Position numbers and translations under genes: made by a program. Source: JAVKFF01 sp040226215 (GTDB taxonomy: Bacteria; Pseudomonadota; Alphaproteobacteria; DSM-16000; Inquilinaceae). Taken from it: a stretch of 64,000 nt of DNA. The notes below the pieces were generated by a model. That model made no database searches. It had not been told where the DNA came from and was given only the letters and a program-made list of their open reading frames with translations. Below are positions 16,860-25,302 of the stretch, piece by piece. Position 1 is the first letter of the stretch. Each line of letters begins with the position of its first letter. The DNA is taken from NCBI GenBank assembly GCA_040226215.1, contig JAVKFF010000122.1:89137-153136 (forward strand), read 5' to 3'.

Positions 16860-17768
16860 ATGTGGCAGGGCGTATTCCCGGCGGTGACCACCAAGTTCAA
16901 GGAAGACGGCACGCTCGACCATGAGGAGATGGCGCGCTGTTTCGCCCTGCAGGTCGAAGCCGGGGTCGACGGGCTGATCGTTACCGGCTCGCTGGGCGAG
17001 AACCAGACGCTGGAGCGTGACGAGAAGCTGGCGATCCTCGGAACCGCGCTCGACGTGGCCGGCGGCCGCGTGCCGGTGCTGGCGACCATCGCCGAGAGCG
17101 CGACCCACGTTGCCTGCCGCCAGGCTGTCGCCTCGGCCGAGGCGGGCGCGGCGGGCCTGATGGTGCTGCCCGGCCTGCCCTACAAGTCCGACCGGGCGGA
17201 GACCCTGGCGCATTACCGCGCCGTCGCCCGTGCCGGCGGCCTGCCGGTGATGATCTACAACAACCCGGTCGCCTACGGTGTCGACCTGACGCCCGAGATG
17301 CTGGCCGACCTGGCGGCGGACGATTTGTTCGTGGCGGTCAAGGAATCGAGCGACGACGTCCGCCGGGTGACCGACATCGCCAACCTGCTCGGCGACCGCT
17401 ACGCCCTCTTCACCGGGGTCGACAATCTGGCGCTGGAAAGCCTGGCCGTCGGCGCCGTCGGCTGGGTTGCCGGCCTGGTCTGTGCCTTCCCGAAGGAGAC
17501 GGTGGCCGTCTACCGCCTGGTCCGGCAGGGCCGTCTGGCCGAGGCGCTGGCCATCTACCGCTGGTTCCGGCCGCTGCTCGACCTCGATGTTTCCACGAAG
17601 CTGGTCCAGAACATCAAGCTGGCCGAGGCGCTGGCGATCGGCAGCAACGACCGGGTGCGCCCGCCCCGGCTGCCCCTCTCCGGCGCCGAGCGGGAGCGCG
17701 TCACCGCCATCGTCGAGAAGGCGCTCGCCAGCCGGCCAGCTCTGCCCGACCTCGCCGACGCCGCATGA
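16860..17768 (+). CDS. DapA-family lyase, probable 1-pyrroline-4-hydroxy-2-carboxylate deaminase
   Basis: A 302-aa TIM-barrel of the dihydrodipicolinate synthase / N-acetylneuraminate lyase family. GLIVTGSLGENQTL at ~39 is the substrate carboxylate loop, MIYNNPVAYG at ~128 holds the catalytic Tyr, and VAVKESSDD at ~156 carries the Schiff-base Lys. The role is inferred from its neighbours: an FAD amino-acid dehydrogenase and a two-cysteine proline-racemase-family protein follow, the standard set for trans-4-hydroxy-L-proline breakdown. In that pathway the enzyme converts pyrroline-4-hydroxy-2-carboxylate to alpha-ketoglutarate semialdehyde and ammonia. GGAG lies nine bases before the ATG. The stop overlaps the next ATG (ATGA). 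Confidence 0.85.
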   Translation: MWQGVFPAVTTKFKEDGTLDHEEMARCFALQVEAGVDGLIVTGSLGENQTLERDEKLAILGTALDVAGGRVPVLATIAESATHVACRQAVASAEAGAAGLMVLPGLPYKSDRAETLAHYRAVARAGGLPVMIYNNPVAYGVDLTPEMLADLAADDLFVAVKESSDDVRRVTDIANLLGDRYALFTGVDNLALESLAVGAVGWVAGLVCAFPKETVAVYRLVRQGRLAEALAIYRWFRPLLDLDVSTKLVQNIKLAEALAIGSNDRVRPPRLPLSGAERERVTAIVEKALASRPALPDLADAA

Positions 17769-19021
17769 TCCCTGCCCCGCCGCCGGGGCGCCGGGTGGCC
17801 GTGGTCGGCGCCGGCATCGTCGGCCTCTCGACCGCCCACGCGCTGCTCAAGGACGGCGCGGCGGTGACCCTGATCGACCGGGCCGGCATCTGCGCGCTGA
17901 CCTCGGCCGGCAATGCTGGCTGCATCGCCGTCACCTCGGTACTGCCGGAGACCCGGCCTCACCTGCTGGCGAAGCTGCCCCGCTGGCTGCTGTCGCGCGG
18001 CGGCGAGGTGACGGTGCGTCCACGCTATGCGCTGCAGGCGCTACCCTGGCTCGTCCGCTTCGCGCTTGCCGCCCGCTCCGCGCCCCGGGCCCGGGCGACG
18101 GCGGCGCTGACGGCACTGAACGCCACGGTCTACAGCCATCTGATCCCGCTGCTGCGCGAGGCGGGGGTGGAGCCGGACCTGCATCGCGCCGGCTCCCTGG
18201 AACTGTTCGAAACAGAGCGGGCCTGGCAGGCGGCGCAGGCGGAATATGCCGAGAAGCGGCGGCTGGGCGTCAGCGTCGAAACCGTGCCGGCGGCGGAACT
18301 GCCGCAGCTCGAACCGGCGATCGCCCGCACCATCCGCCACGCCGCCTTCTTCGAGGACTGGAGCCATGTTTCCGACCCGCGCCGGATCGGCCTGGCGATC
18401 GGCGACCTGATCCGGCGCCTGGGCGCCACTTTCCAGCAGCGAGAGGTCGTCCGTGTCGCCGCCGACGGTCGCAGCGCCACCCTCGCCTTCGCGGACGGCG
18501 AGGCGGCTCGCTTCGACCAGCTGGTGATCGCCGGCGGGGTGTGGTCGCGCGCGCTGGCGGCGCAACTGGGCGACCGCCTGCCCCTCGATACCGAGCGCGG
18601 CTACAACATCACCGTGCCCGATCCCGGCATCGCGCTGTCCCGCAACCTGCAGTTCCCCGAGCACGCCTTCGTCGCCACGCCACTGTCGGTCGGCCTGCGG
18701 GTGGGCGGCCTGGTGGAGATCGCCGGCACTCGGCTGGCGCCGGACTTCCGGCTGATCGACGGCATCGTCAAGACGACCCGCCGTTTCCTGCCGGGGTTCC
18801 GCCGCGACGGCGGGGTGACATGGATGGGCATGCGCCCTGCCCTGCCCGACAGCCTGCCGGTGATCGGCCTGGCGACCCGCCACGGCAACGTCGCCTACGC
18901 CTTCGGCCACAGCCATCTGGGGCTGACCCAGGCCGCACCCACCGGCCGACTGGTCGCCGACCTTCTTGCCGGCCGGCCGCCGATCGTCGATCCTCACCCC
19001 TTCCGCCCGGATCGCTTCTGA
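17765..19021 (+). CDS. FAD-dependent D-amino-acid dehydrogenase, probable D-hydroxyproline dehydrogenase
   Basis: A 418-aa DAO-family flavoprotein. The dinucleotide motif VAVVGAGIVGLSTAHALL starts at residue ~11, followed by the acidic strand end TLIDRAG. SAGNAGCIA resembles the S-x-x-N-A-G motif of DadA-type dehydrogenases. Near the C-terminus, WMGMRPALPDSLPVIG and YAFGHSHLGLTQA match the conserved R-P-x-x-P-D and G-H-x-x-x-G-x-T FAD-binding elements. It should oxidise cis-4-hydroxy-D-proline to 1-pyrroline-4-hydroxy-2-carboxylate, passing electrons to the respiratory chain. Coupled by ATGA to the upstream deaminase gene. Confidence 0.87.
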   Translation: MIPAPPPGRRVAVVGAGIVGLSTAHALLKDGAAVTLIDRAGICALTSAGNAGCIAVTSVLPETRPHLLAKLPRWLLSRGGEVTVRPRYALQALPWLVRFALAARSAPRARATAALTALNATVYSHLIPLLREAGVEPDLHRAGSLELFETERAWQAAQAEYAEKRRLGVSVETVPAAELPQLEPAIARTIRHAAFFEDWSHVSDPRRIGLAIGDLIRRLGATFQQREVVRVAADGRSATLAFADGEAARFDQLVIAGGVWSRALAAQLGDRLPLDTERGYNITVPDPGIALSRNLQFPEHAFVATPLSVGLRVGGLVEIAGTRLAPDFRLIDGIVKTTRRFLPGFRRDGGVTWMGMRPALPDSLPVIGLATRHGNVAYAFGHSHLGLTQAAPTGRLVADLLAGRPPIVDPHPFRPDRF

Positions 19022-19034
19022 GGTTCCGCCCCGA

Positions 19035-20039
19035 ATGGCCAGCCACACCTTCTTCTGTCTCGACGGCCACACCTGCGGCAACCCGGTCCGGGTGGTGGCC
19101 GGCGGCGGCCCCTTCCTTGCCGGCGCCACGATGTCCGAGCGGCGCCAGGCCTTCATGCGCGACCATGACTGGATCCGCACCGGCCTGATGTTCGAGCCGC
19201 GTGGACACGACATGATGTCGGGCACCATCCTCTACCCGCCCTGTCGCGACGACTGCGACGTCGCCCTGCTCTATATCGAGACCTCGGGATGCCTGCCCAT
19301 GTGCGGCCACGGCACCATCGGCACGGTGACCATGATCGTGGAGCGCGGGCTGGTGACGCCGCGTCAGCCGGGCGTGCTGCGCCTCGACACGCCGGCCGGC
19401 CTGGTGGTGGCCGAGTATCGCCAGGAAGGCGCGCATGTGGAGGCGGTGAAGATCACCAACGTGCCGTCCTACCTGGCCGCGAGAGACGTCACGGTGGCGG
19501 TCGAGGGGCTGGGAGAAGTGACGGTCGACATCGCCTATGGCGGCAATTTCTACGCCATCGTCGAGCCGCAGGCGGCCTATCCGAGCCTCGCCGGGGTCGG
19601 CGTTTCAGACCTGCTGACCTGGAGCCCGCGCCTGCGCCGGGCCCTCAACGAGGCGGTGGAGATCGTGCATCCGGAGAACCCGACCATCCGCGGCGTCAGC
19701 CATGTCGAATGGACGGGCGAACCGACGATCGACGGAGCGGATGCCAGGAACGCCGTCTTCTACGGCGACCGGGCCATCGACCGCAGCCCCTGCGGCACCG
19801 GCACTTCGGCGCGAATGGCCCAGCTCGCGGCCCGCGGCGAGCTTGGCGTCGGCGACAGCTTCGTGCACGAGAGCATCATCGGCAGCCTGTTCACCGGCCG
19901 GGTCGAGGCGGCGGCGACGGTCGGCGACCACCCCGCCATCGTGCCCTCGATCGAGGGCTGGGCCCGGATGACAGGGCTGAACACCATCTTCATCGACGAC
20001 CGCGACCCCTTCGCCCACGGCTTCGTGGTGAAGGACTAG
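19035..20039 (+). CDS. Proline racemase family, 4-hydroxyproline 2-epimerase
   Basis: A 334-aa protein with the two-domain proline racemase fold. The first catalytic cysteine is in LPMCGHGTIG (Cys ~91) and the second in DRSPCGTGTSARM (Cys ~255). Both are retained, which separates it from trans-3-hydroxyproline dehydratases, where the second Cys is Thr. It should interconvert trans-4-hydroxy-L-proline and cis-4-hydroxy-D-proline, the first step of the pathway completed by the two upstream genes. The ATG is 13 bases after the dehydrogenase stop, with GAGG overlapping that stop. The operon is convergent with msrP, only nine bases apart. Confidence 0.9.
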   Translation: MASHTFFCLDGHTCGNPVRVVAGGGPFLAGATMSERRQAFMRDHDWIRTGLMFEPRGHDMMSGTILYPPCRDDCDVALLYIETSGCLPMCGHGTIGTVTMIVERGLVTPRQPGVLRLDTPAGLVVAEYRQEGAHVEAVKITNVPSYLAARDVTVAVEGLGEVTVDIAYGGNFYAIVEPQAAYPSLAGVGVSDLLTWSPRLRRALNEAVEIVHPENPTIRGVSHVEWTGEPTIDGADARNAVFYGDRAIDRSPCGTGTSARMAQLAARGELGVGDSFVHESIIGSLFTGRVEAAATVGDHPAIVPSIEGWARMTGLNTIFIDDRDPFAHGFVVKD

Positions 20040-20048
20040 GCGACAGGC

Positions 20049-21068
20049 CTAGCGGTAGAGCCGGTCGCCAACCTCGGCCTCAATGCCGGCATACATGTCG
20101 GCGACGTATTCGCCGTAGCCGTTCCAGATCTCCGTCGGGATGCGCTCGTCGGAGCCCAGCACGCGCTCGGTCGCCTGGCTCCAGCGCGGGTGCGACACCT
20201 CGGGGTTGACGTTCGCCCAGAAGCCGTACTCCGAGGCCTGCAACTCCTCCCAGAAGCCGAGCGGCTGCTCGTCGGTGAAGGTGAAACGGACGATCGACTT
20301 CAGTGACTTGAAGCCGTATTTCCACGGCGTGTGGAGCCGGATGGGCGAGCCGTTCTGCTTGGGCAGCGGCCGGCCGTAGAGGCCCGTCACCATGAAGGTG
20401 AGGTCGTTCATCGCCTCGGCCATGGTCAACCCCTCGATATAGGGCCAAGGGTACCAGAACTGGCTGAAGCCGGGAGCGCTGTCGTTCTGGAAGGTCTCCA
20501 TGCGGACATAGCGCGCGTCGCCGAGCGGCCGGGCGTAGTCGACCAGATGGCGCATGGCGAAGCCGGACCACGGCACCACCATCGACCAGGCCTCCACGCA
20601 GCGGTGGCGGTAGACGCGCTCCTCCAGCGGCATGTCGCGGATCAGCGTGTCGATGTCGACCGTGCGCTCCTCTTCCACCAGCCCGTCGAAGGTCACCGTC
20701 CAGGGCCGGATCTGGAGTTCCTGCGCCGCACCCCAGATCTCCTTGTGCGACCCGTACTCGTAGAAGTTGTTGTAGGTGGCGGCGTCCTCATAGGCGGACA
20801 GCGGCCGGCCGGCATCGGCGAATTCCGGGTTCGTGCCGACCGGATAGAGATCCTGGGTCGGATCCTCCGGCGGCGAGAAGTCCTCGCCCTGGGCGAAGAC
20901 CCGCGCCGGCATGGCAAGCCCGCCTCCCAGCAATCCCCCGCCGATAAGTCCCCCGCCGATACCGGCGAAGCCGGCGGAGCGCAGGATCTGCCGCCGGTTG
21001 AGATAGACGTGTTCAGGCGTGACCTCCCGCTCGGGAATCTCCCAGCCCTTGCGTCGCTTGATCAGCAT
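20049..21068 (-). CDS. msrP: Protein-methionine-sulfoxide reductase catalytic subunit MsrP (YedY)
   Basis: A 339-aa periplasmic molybdopterin oxidoreductase of the sulfite-oxidase fold that repairs oxidised methionines in envelope proteins. A twin-arginine signal begins NRRQILRSAGFAG at residue ~24 and ends near RVFAQ. The molybdenum-ligand cysteine is in YRHRCVEAWSMVVPW at ~165. The heme membrane partner MsrQ (YedZ), usually next door, is not in this window. Start ATG 21068 has AAAGGAG eight bases upstream. An unrelated MFS gene lies upstream on the same strand. Confidence 0.92.
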   Translation of the reverse strand: MLIKRRKGWEIPEREVTPEHVYLNRRQILRSAGFAGIGGGLIGGGLLGGGLAMPARVFAQGEDFSPPEDPTQDLYPVGTNPEFADAGRPLSAYEDAATYNNFYEYGSHKEIWGAAQELQIRPWTVTFDGLVEEERTVDIDTLIRDMPLEERVYRHRCVEAWSMVVPWSGFAMRHLVDYARPLGDARYVRMETFQNDSAPGFSQFWYPWPYIEGLTMAEAMNDLTFMVTGLYGRPLPKQNGSPIRLHTPWKYGFKSLKSIVRFTFTDEQPLGFWEELQASEYGFWANVNPEVSHPRWSQATERVLGSDERIPTEIWNGYGEYVADMYAGIEAEVGDRLYR

Positions 21069-21268
21069 TGCAGCACTCCTTTCCCAACCGGGCATCGCCG
21101 GACGGACATGACGGGGCGCGCGCCCGGCCTGCCGCTCCGCCCCAAAAAACTGTCGACGACCGCCCCGAACCCCAAGTCACGATGGCGTGAGACCCCAAGG
21201 CGTGAGATCCCGGCCCCGGCAGGGGGCCTTCCACATTGGCATGGACCATCGGGACGTCGATCTTCTTC

Positions 21269-22639
21269 CTAGCTCCCATTACGCGTGACAAGCCCTTCCG
21301 GTTTCGGCAGCGTCCAGGCGAGCCCGGCCCCCGAGGCGGCGAGCACGACCAGCAGCACGACGGCGCTGGCCGGCCCTGTGAGATCGGCGAGCAGGCCCAG
21401 CAGGCCGAAGGCCAGCGCCACCAGGCCGACCGCGGTGTTGGCGAAGGCGACCACGAGCGGCCGCTCCGCCACCGGGGCGCCGTCTACCAGATAGGTCTTG
21501 CGGCCGAGCCTGGCACCGGATTCCGCGACGCCGAGCGCGAAGAAGACGGGCATGAACAGCCAGCCGATCAGGCCCGCACCCTCGGCCAGGAAAACGATCA
21601 CCAGCGCCGCCAGGCCGGCCAGCGTGCTGAGGCCGCCGGCATAGGCCATGACCCGCCGCGAATCGCTGTCCGACAGGGCGCCCCAGAGGGGGCTGGACAC
21701 GATGTTGGCGAGGCCGACGGCGAAAACCAGCAGGGCCAGGCTGGAGAGACCGCCGCCCGCCGCCTGCTGGGCCAGCACCACGACGATGGGCATGCCGATT
21801 TCGGCCGACAGCAGCAGACTGCGCGCGCCCAGATAGCGGCGATAGGCGGCGTTGGCGCGGGCGATCGCCAAGCCCTGGCGCACCGATTCCCAGGCGTTGC
21901 GGCCGCCCTCGGTGGCGCCCGGCAGTTCGGCGATCCGGGCAAACAGCAGGGCCGCGGCCGCCCACAGGCCGGCGGCGACGCCGATCAGCAGGGCGAAGAC
22001 GCCGACACCGGCCTCGCCCGAGACGACCAGGCGCAGCAGCACCGCGGCGACCAGCGTCAGGGCGCCGCCGATGGCCGCGCGGCTGGCCAGCAGGCGACCA
22101 CGGCGCCCCTTGGGGATGGTCTTGCCGGTGACGTCCTGGAAGGCGACGGAGCCGCAGCCCGAGGCGATGGCGAACAGCGCGAACAGCGCCACCACCGCGA
22201 TGCCCGCCGCCATCCCCGGCAGCAGCAGCAGCGCGGCCAGCATGGCCGCCAGGCAGAGGGCCTGCACGGACCCCGCGGCGACCCACACGGTCTTGCGGAT
22301 GCGTCGCGCCCGGATCATGCCGGCCACGAAAAGCTGCGGCAGCAGGCTGCCGACCTGCTTCAGGGGTGCGAGCAGGGCGGCCAGGGCCGCCGGCGCGCCA
22401 ATGGCGGTCAGCATCCACGGCAGGGTCAGGGTCGGGCTCGCCAACTGCTCGGCCATCTTGGTGCAGGCGCCGTTGGCGACGTTGAGCAGGTAGTTCGCCG
22501 GGACGTCCGTGCAGGCCGCACCCGGAATTGCCTCGCAGGCCCGGTCCTCCGCATCCTCGCCGGTCAGGATCGCGTAGACCCGATCGACCGCCTCGGCATT
22601 GCCCGGCCGCCGGCCGTCGGCCTCGATCTCGCCCACCAT
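21269..22639 (-). CDS. MFS-type membrane transporter
   Basis: About 456 aa with roughly twelve hydrophobic segments. The first ~65 residues are a hydrophilic cytosolic stretch with several Cys. GKTIPKGRRGRLLASRAAIGG at ~160 resembles the MFS loop between helices, and SSPLWGALSDSDSRRVMAYAGG at ~315 is a clear motif A (G-x-x-x-D-x-x-x-R-R). The substrate is not recognisable. ATG 22639 is used; a GTG at 22660 would add seven residues. It is divergent from the MaoC gene, with a 141-base region between. Confidence 0.75.
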   Translation of the reverse strand: MVGEIEADGRRPGNAEAVDRVYAILTGEDAEDRACEAIPGAACTDVPANYLLNVANGACTKMAEQLASPTLTLPWMLTAIGAPAALAALLAPLKQVGSLLPQLFVAGMIRARRIRKTVWVAAGSVQALCLAAMLAALLLLPGMAAGIAVVALFALFAIASGCGSVAFQDVTGKTIPKGRRGRLLASRAAIGGALTLVAAVLLRLVVSGEAGVGVFALLIGVAAGLWAAAALLFARIAELPGATEGGRNAWESVRQGLAIARANAAYRRYLGARSLLLSAEIGMPIVVVLAQQAAGGGLSSLALLVFAVGLANIVSSPLWGALSDSDSRRVMAYAGGLSTLAGLAALVIVFLAEGAGLIGWLFMPVFFALGVAESGARLGRKTYLVDGAPVAERPLVVAFANTAVGLVALAFGLLGLLADLTGPASAVVLLVVLAASGAGLAWTLPKPEGLVTRNGS

Positions 22640-22780
22640 GCTCGTTCTCGTTTCTTGCACCCGCGACCCAACTTAGGCGGTCCGCCGCGTGCGTCCAGCG
22701 ATGTCTTTCCTTATCCGCCCGTTTTGGTTACACAGCGCCAGCCGCGGGGTGCGGGCGTTTGTGGATGGACCGCCTTATCG

Positions 22781-23233
22781 ATGCTGATTCTGAAGAATGT
22801 CGAGGAACTCGCAGCCTATGAGGGCAAGGAGCTCGGGGTCAGCGACTGGTTGCAGGTCGACCAGGCGCGCATCGATGCCTTCGCCAAGGTTACCGAGGAC
22901 TTTCAGTGGATCCACATGGACCCCGAGCGGGCGCGCGCCACGCCTTATGGCCGCACCATCGCGCATGGCTACCTCATCCTCTCGCTGATCCCGGCGCTGG
23001 GCGACCAGGTCTACAGGCTCGAGGGCATCGACTTCGCGCTCAATGCCGGGATGAACTGGCTGCGCTTCAACCATCCCGTGATCGAGGGCTCGCACATCCG
23101 CGCCCGGCTCGCGGTGAAGCAGGTGCAGCGCCGCAAGAACGGCCCGTCGCGCGTGCTGGTCGACGCCGTGGTCGAGGTCAAGGAGACCGGCAAGATCGCC
23201 TGCCAGGCGGAAATGGTCTTCCTGATCAATTGA
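22781..23233 (+). CDS. MaoC-family (R)-specific enoyl-CoA hydratase-like protein
   Basis: A 150-aa hot-dog protein. The catalytic pair of the MaoC/hydratase-2 family is visible: Asp in FQWIHMDPERA and His in YGRTIAHGYLILSL, about residues 45-68. Closest in style to the single-domain MaoC/NodN group, which hydrates enoyl-CoA substrates. It may supply (R)-3-hydroxyacyl-CoA, which would suit a cell that makes polyhydroxyalkanoate (a phasin gene lies at 46.4 kb), but that link is inference. The ribosome site is weak. Convergent with the hemerythrin gene. Confidence 0.85.
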   Translation: MLILKNVEELAAYEGKELGVSDWLQVDQARIDAFAKVTEDFQWIHMDPERARATPYGRTIAHGYLILSLIPALGDQVYRLEGIDFALNAGMNWLRFNHPVIEGSHIRARLAVKQVQRRKNGPSRVLVDAVVEVKETGKIACQAEMVFLIN

Positions 23234-23261
23234 AGACCGGTGCCCGGTTCGGTGTGTCCGT

Positions 23262-23828
23262 TCAGATCGGCACGCCGTAATAGCCCAGCGCCTCCTCCAG
23301 CTCCGCCTGTTCGTAGCCGAAATGCGAGGCGACGACCGGCTCCAGCGTGTCGTAGACCTCGCGCAGCCGGTCGAAACTCTCCGGCCCCGGCGCGGCGATC
23401 GCCGCCCGGGCGGCGCGCTCCAGGTCTTCCAGCAGGGCGTGGATCACCTCGTGCTCGGCGCGCAGGCGTTCCACCACCGCCCGCACCTCGGGCGCGGCGT
23501 GCTCCAGCAGCGGGAAGATGTGCTGGTCCTCGATGGTGTGGTGGAAGGTCAGCATCATGCAGCCCTGGCCGCACAGCGCGCCGAAACGGCGGTAATTCTC
23601 CAGCATCTGCAGGTTCGAGACGGCGGCGCCCAGATCCGCCGCCCGCGCCCGGCCCTCGGCGACCAGGTCCAGCATGTGGCGGATATGCGCCAGCTCGCGC
23701 AGATGTGCGGCGTGGAACAGCGCGAGGCGCTGGCCGTGCCGGCGCTGGGCCTCGCTCACGCCTTCGATCTTCCGGGCTTTCGGTCGGGTCGCGTCGTCGA
23801 GGAGCTTGACGTCGGGGGACATGGGCAT
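23262..23828 (-). CDS. Hemerythrin-domain protein
   Basis: A 188-aa mainly helical protein. Conserved iron-ligand positions appear as FHAAHLRELAHIRHM, CMMLTFHHTIEDQHIFPLLE, RAEHEVIHALLEDL and VVASHFGYEQAELEEAL, giving the usual His/Glu set for a di-iron site. Such proteins sense or store O2, NO or iron. It follows the Dps gene on the same strand, which suggests a shared role in iron and oxidative stress. Starts ATG 23828 or 23822 are both possible. Confidence 0.82.
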   Translation of the reverse strand: MPMSPDVKLLDDATRPKARKIEGVSEAQRRHGQRLALFHAAHLRELAHIRHMLDLVAEGRARAADLGAAVSNLQMLENYRRFGALCGQGCMMLTFHHTIEDQHIFPLLEHAAPEVRAVVERLRAEHEVIHALLEDLERAARAAIAAPGPESFDRLREVYDTLEPVVASHFGYEQAELEEALGYYGVPI

Positions 23829-23860
23829 GCGTCTGGGCTGTCGGGACTCGGAAACGGCGA

Positions 23861-23890
23861 ACGCCCGGGCGCGATCAGCGCTCCGGGCGT
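23861..23890 (-). terminator. Hairpin between dps and the hemerythrin gene
   Basis: ACGCCCGG (23861-23868) pairs with CCGGGCGT (23883-23890). On the minus strand it follows the dps stop by 50 bases, but only TTCG and TTTCC come after it, so termination would be partial. It may reduce read-through from dps into the hemerythrin gene. Confidence 0.35.
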
Positions 23891-23939
23891 CCGGAACATG
23901 CAGTGGGAACCGGCCGGCCGCAAGGCCCGCCGGACCGGC

Positions 23940-24422
23940 TCAGGCGAGCAGGCTGCGCAGCATCCAGGCCGCCTTCTCATGCGTCTGCATGCGCTGCGTC
24001 AACAGGTCGACCGTCGGCTCGTCATGCGCGTTGTCGGCATCCGGGAATACCTCGCGAGCGGTCTTGGCCACCCGCTCGTGCCCGTCGACGAGCTGTCTGA
24101 TCATCTCCTCGGCCGACGGCACGCCATCTTCCAGCTTGATGCTGGAAAGGCGGGAATAGGCGGTATAGGTGCCCGGTGCCGGATGGCCGAGGGCGCGGAT
24201 GCGCTCGGCGATCTCGTCAACCGCGGTGGCAAGCTCGGTATACTGCCCCTCGAACATCAGGTGCAGCGAGTTGAACATCGGACCGGTGACGTTCCAGTGG
24301 AAATTGTGGGTCTTCAGATAGAGCGTGTAGCTGTCTGCCAGCACCCGGGACAGGCCGTCGGCGATCTGCTTGCGGTGTTCGTCGTCGATGCCGATATGGA
24401 TTGGCGGTGCGTCCGATGCCAT
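23940..24422 (-). CDS. dps: DNA-binding ferritin-like protein Dps
   Basis: A 160-aa four-helix protein of the Dps family, which forms dodecamers, oxidises Fe(II) with H2O2 and protects DNA. The ferroxidase signature is intact: LKTHNFHWNVTGPMF with the key His, then FEGQYTELATAVDEIAERIRALG with Asp and Glu ligands. AGGAGG stands seven bases before the ATG. The region upstream (24440-24520) is A/T-rich and likely contains its stress-responsive promoter. Confidence 0.93.
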   Translation of the reverse strand: MASDAPPIHIGIDDEHRKQIADGLSRVLADSYTLYLKTHNFHWNVTGPMFNSLHLMFEGQYTELATAVDEIAERIRALGHPAPGTYTAYSRLSSIKLEDGVPSAEEMIRQLVDGHERVAKTAREVFPDADNAHDEPTVDLLTQRMQTHEKAAWMLRSLLA

Positions 24423-24519
24423 GGGTCAGGTCCTCCTTGGTTGTCGGCACTAGACATAGGCATTTCCCGAACGACCGCAAGCACAATCTAGAAGCTTTCC
24501 AAAAAGGCTCACAAGGCAC

Positions 24520-25302
24520 TTAGGAAAAAGAAAGACCGACGTCGCCATACGGGCCGAATTCAGCTCTTGCGATGGCCTCGGGACCGGCTTCGACATAGCC
24601 CGTGCAGGTGCCCGTGGAGACGATGGCGCCGGCAGGCAGGACCGCGCCCCGGCCGGTCAGGTGATTGGCCAGCCAGGCCAGCGCCGCCAGGGGGTCGCCC
24701 AGCACCGCGCTGCCCTCGCCCTCGCCGGTCACCGTGCCGTCGATGGTGACGCGCACCCGGGCCTGTCGCAGGTCGGGGCAGCGCTCGACCGGCACCGCTT
24801 CACCCAGCACCAGCGCGCCATGCGCCCCGTGATCGGCGATGGTCGCGGCGGCACCGACCTCGCGCCAGTTGGCGAAGCGCGGCTCGATCACCTCGATGGC
24901 CGGGATCACCGCGTCGACCGCGTCGCGCAGGCCCTCCGCGTCGAACGGCCCGTCCGCCGCCGTCAGGTCGCGGCCGAGCCGGAGCGCGAACTCCCCCTCG
25001 ATGCCGCGCTGGCGGAAGGCCCTGGCCGACAGCCGCGCCGGCGAGGCATGGATGTCCGCCCTGTGCACCGCCCCGGCGAAGGGATGCCCAATGCCCAGAT
25101 AGGCCTGCGCCATGGCGCTGGTGCAGCCGATCTTCCAGCCGGCAACCGGACCGCGGCCGGCGGCGACGATGTCCTGCACCCGGTAGGCGTCGTCGACCGT
25201 CAGGACTTCCGTCAGCGCCGCGACCCTGGTGCCCGCCGCACGCGCCGCGAGCAGGGCTTCCGCCACCCGCTCGAGCGGGTTGATGCCGGGACCGGCGCTC
25301 AT
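24520..25302 (-). CDS. 2-keto-4-pentenoate hydratase / fumarylacetoacetase-like (MhpD family)
   Basis: A 260-aa protein of the MhpD/DmpE-DmpH hydratase-decarboxylase family. Visible motifs are AGWKIGCTS near residue 54, the metal-binding E-x-E in GIEGEFALRLG near 101 and the C-terminal GAIVSTGTCTGYVEA. Such enzymes hydrate 2-hydroxypenta-2,4-dienoate or decarboxylate 4-oxalocrotonate in aromatic meta-cleavage pathways, but no aromatic genes are nearby. The ATG overlaps the stop of the ketopantoate-reductase-like gene (ATGA), so both probably handle related 2-oxo acids. Confidence 0.82.
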   Translation of the reverse strand: MSAGPGINPLERVAEALLAARAAGTRVAALTEVLTVDDAYRVQDIVAAGRGPVAGWKIGCTSAMAQAYLGIGHPFAGAVHRADIHASPARLSARAFRQRGIEGEFALRLGRDLTAADGPFDAEGLRDAVDAVIPAIEVIEPRFANWREVGAAATIADHGAHGALVLGEAVPVERCPDLRQARVRVTIDGTVTGEGEGSAVLGDPLAALAWLANHLTGRGAVLPAGAIVSTGTCTGYVEAGPEAIARAEFGPYGDVGLSFS

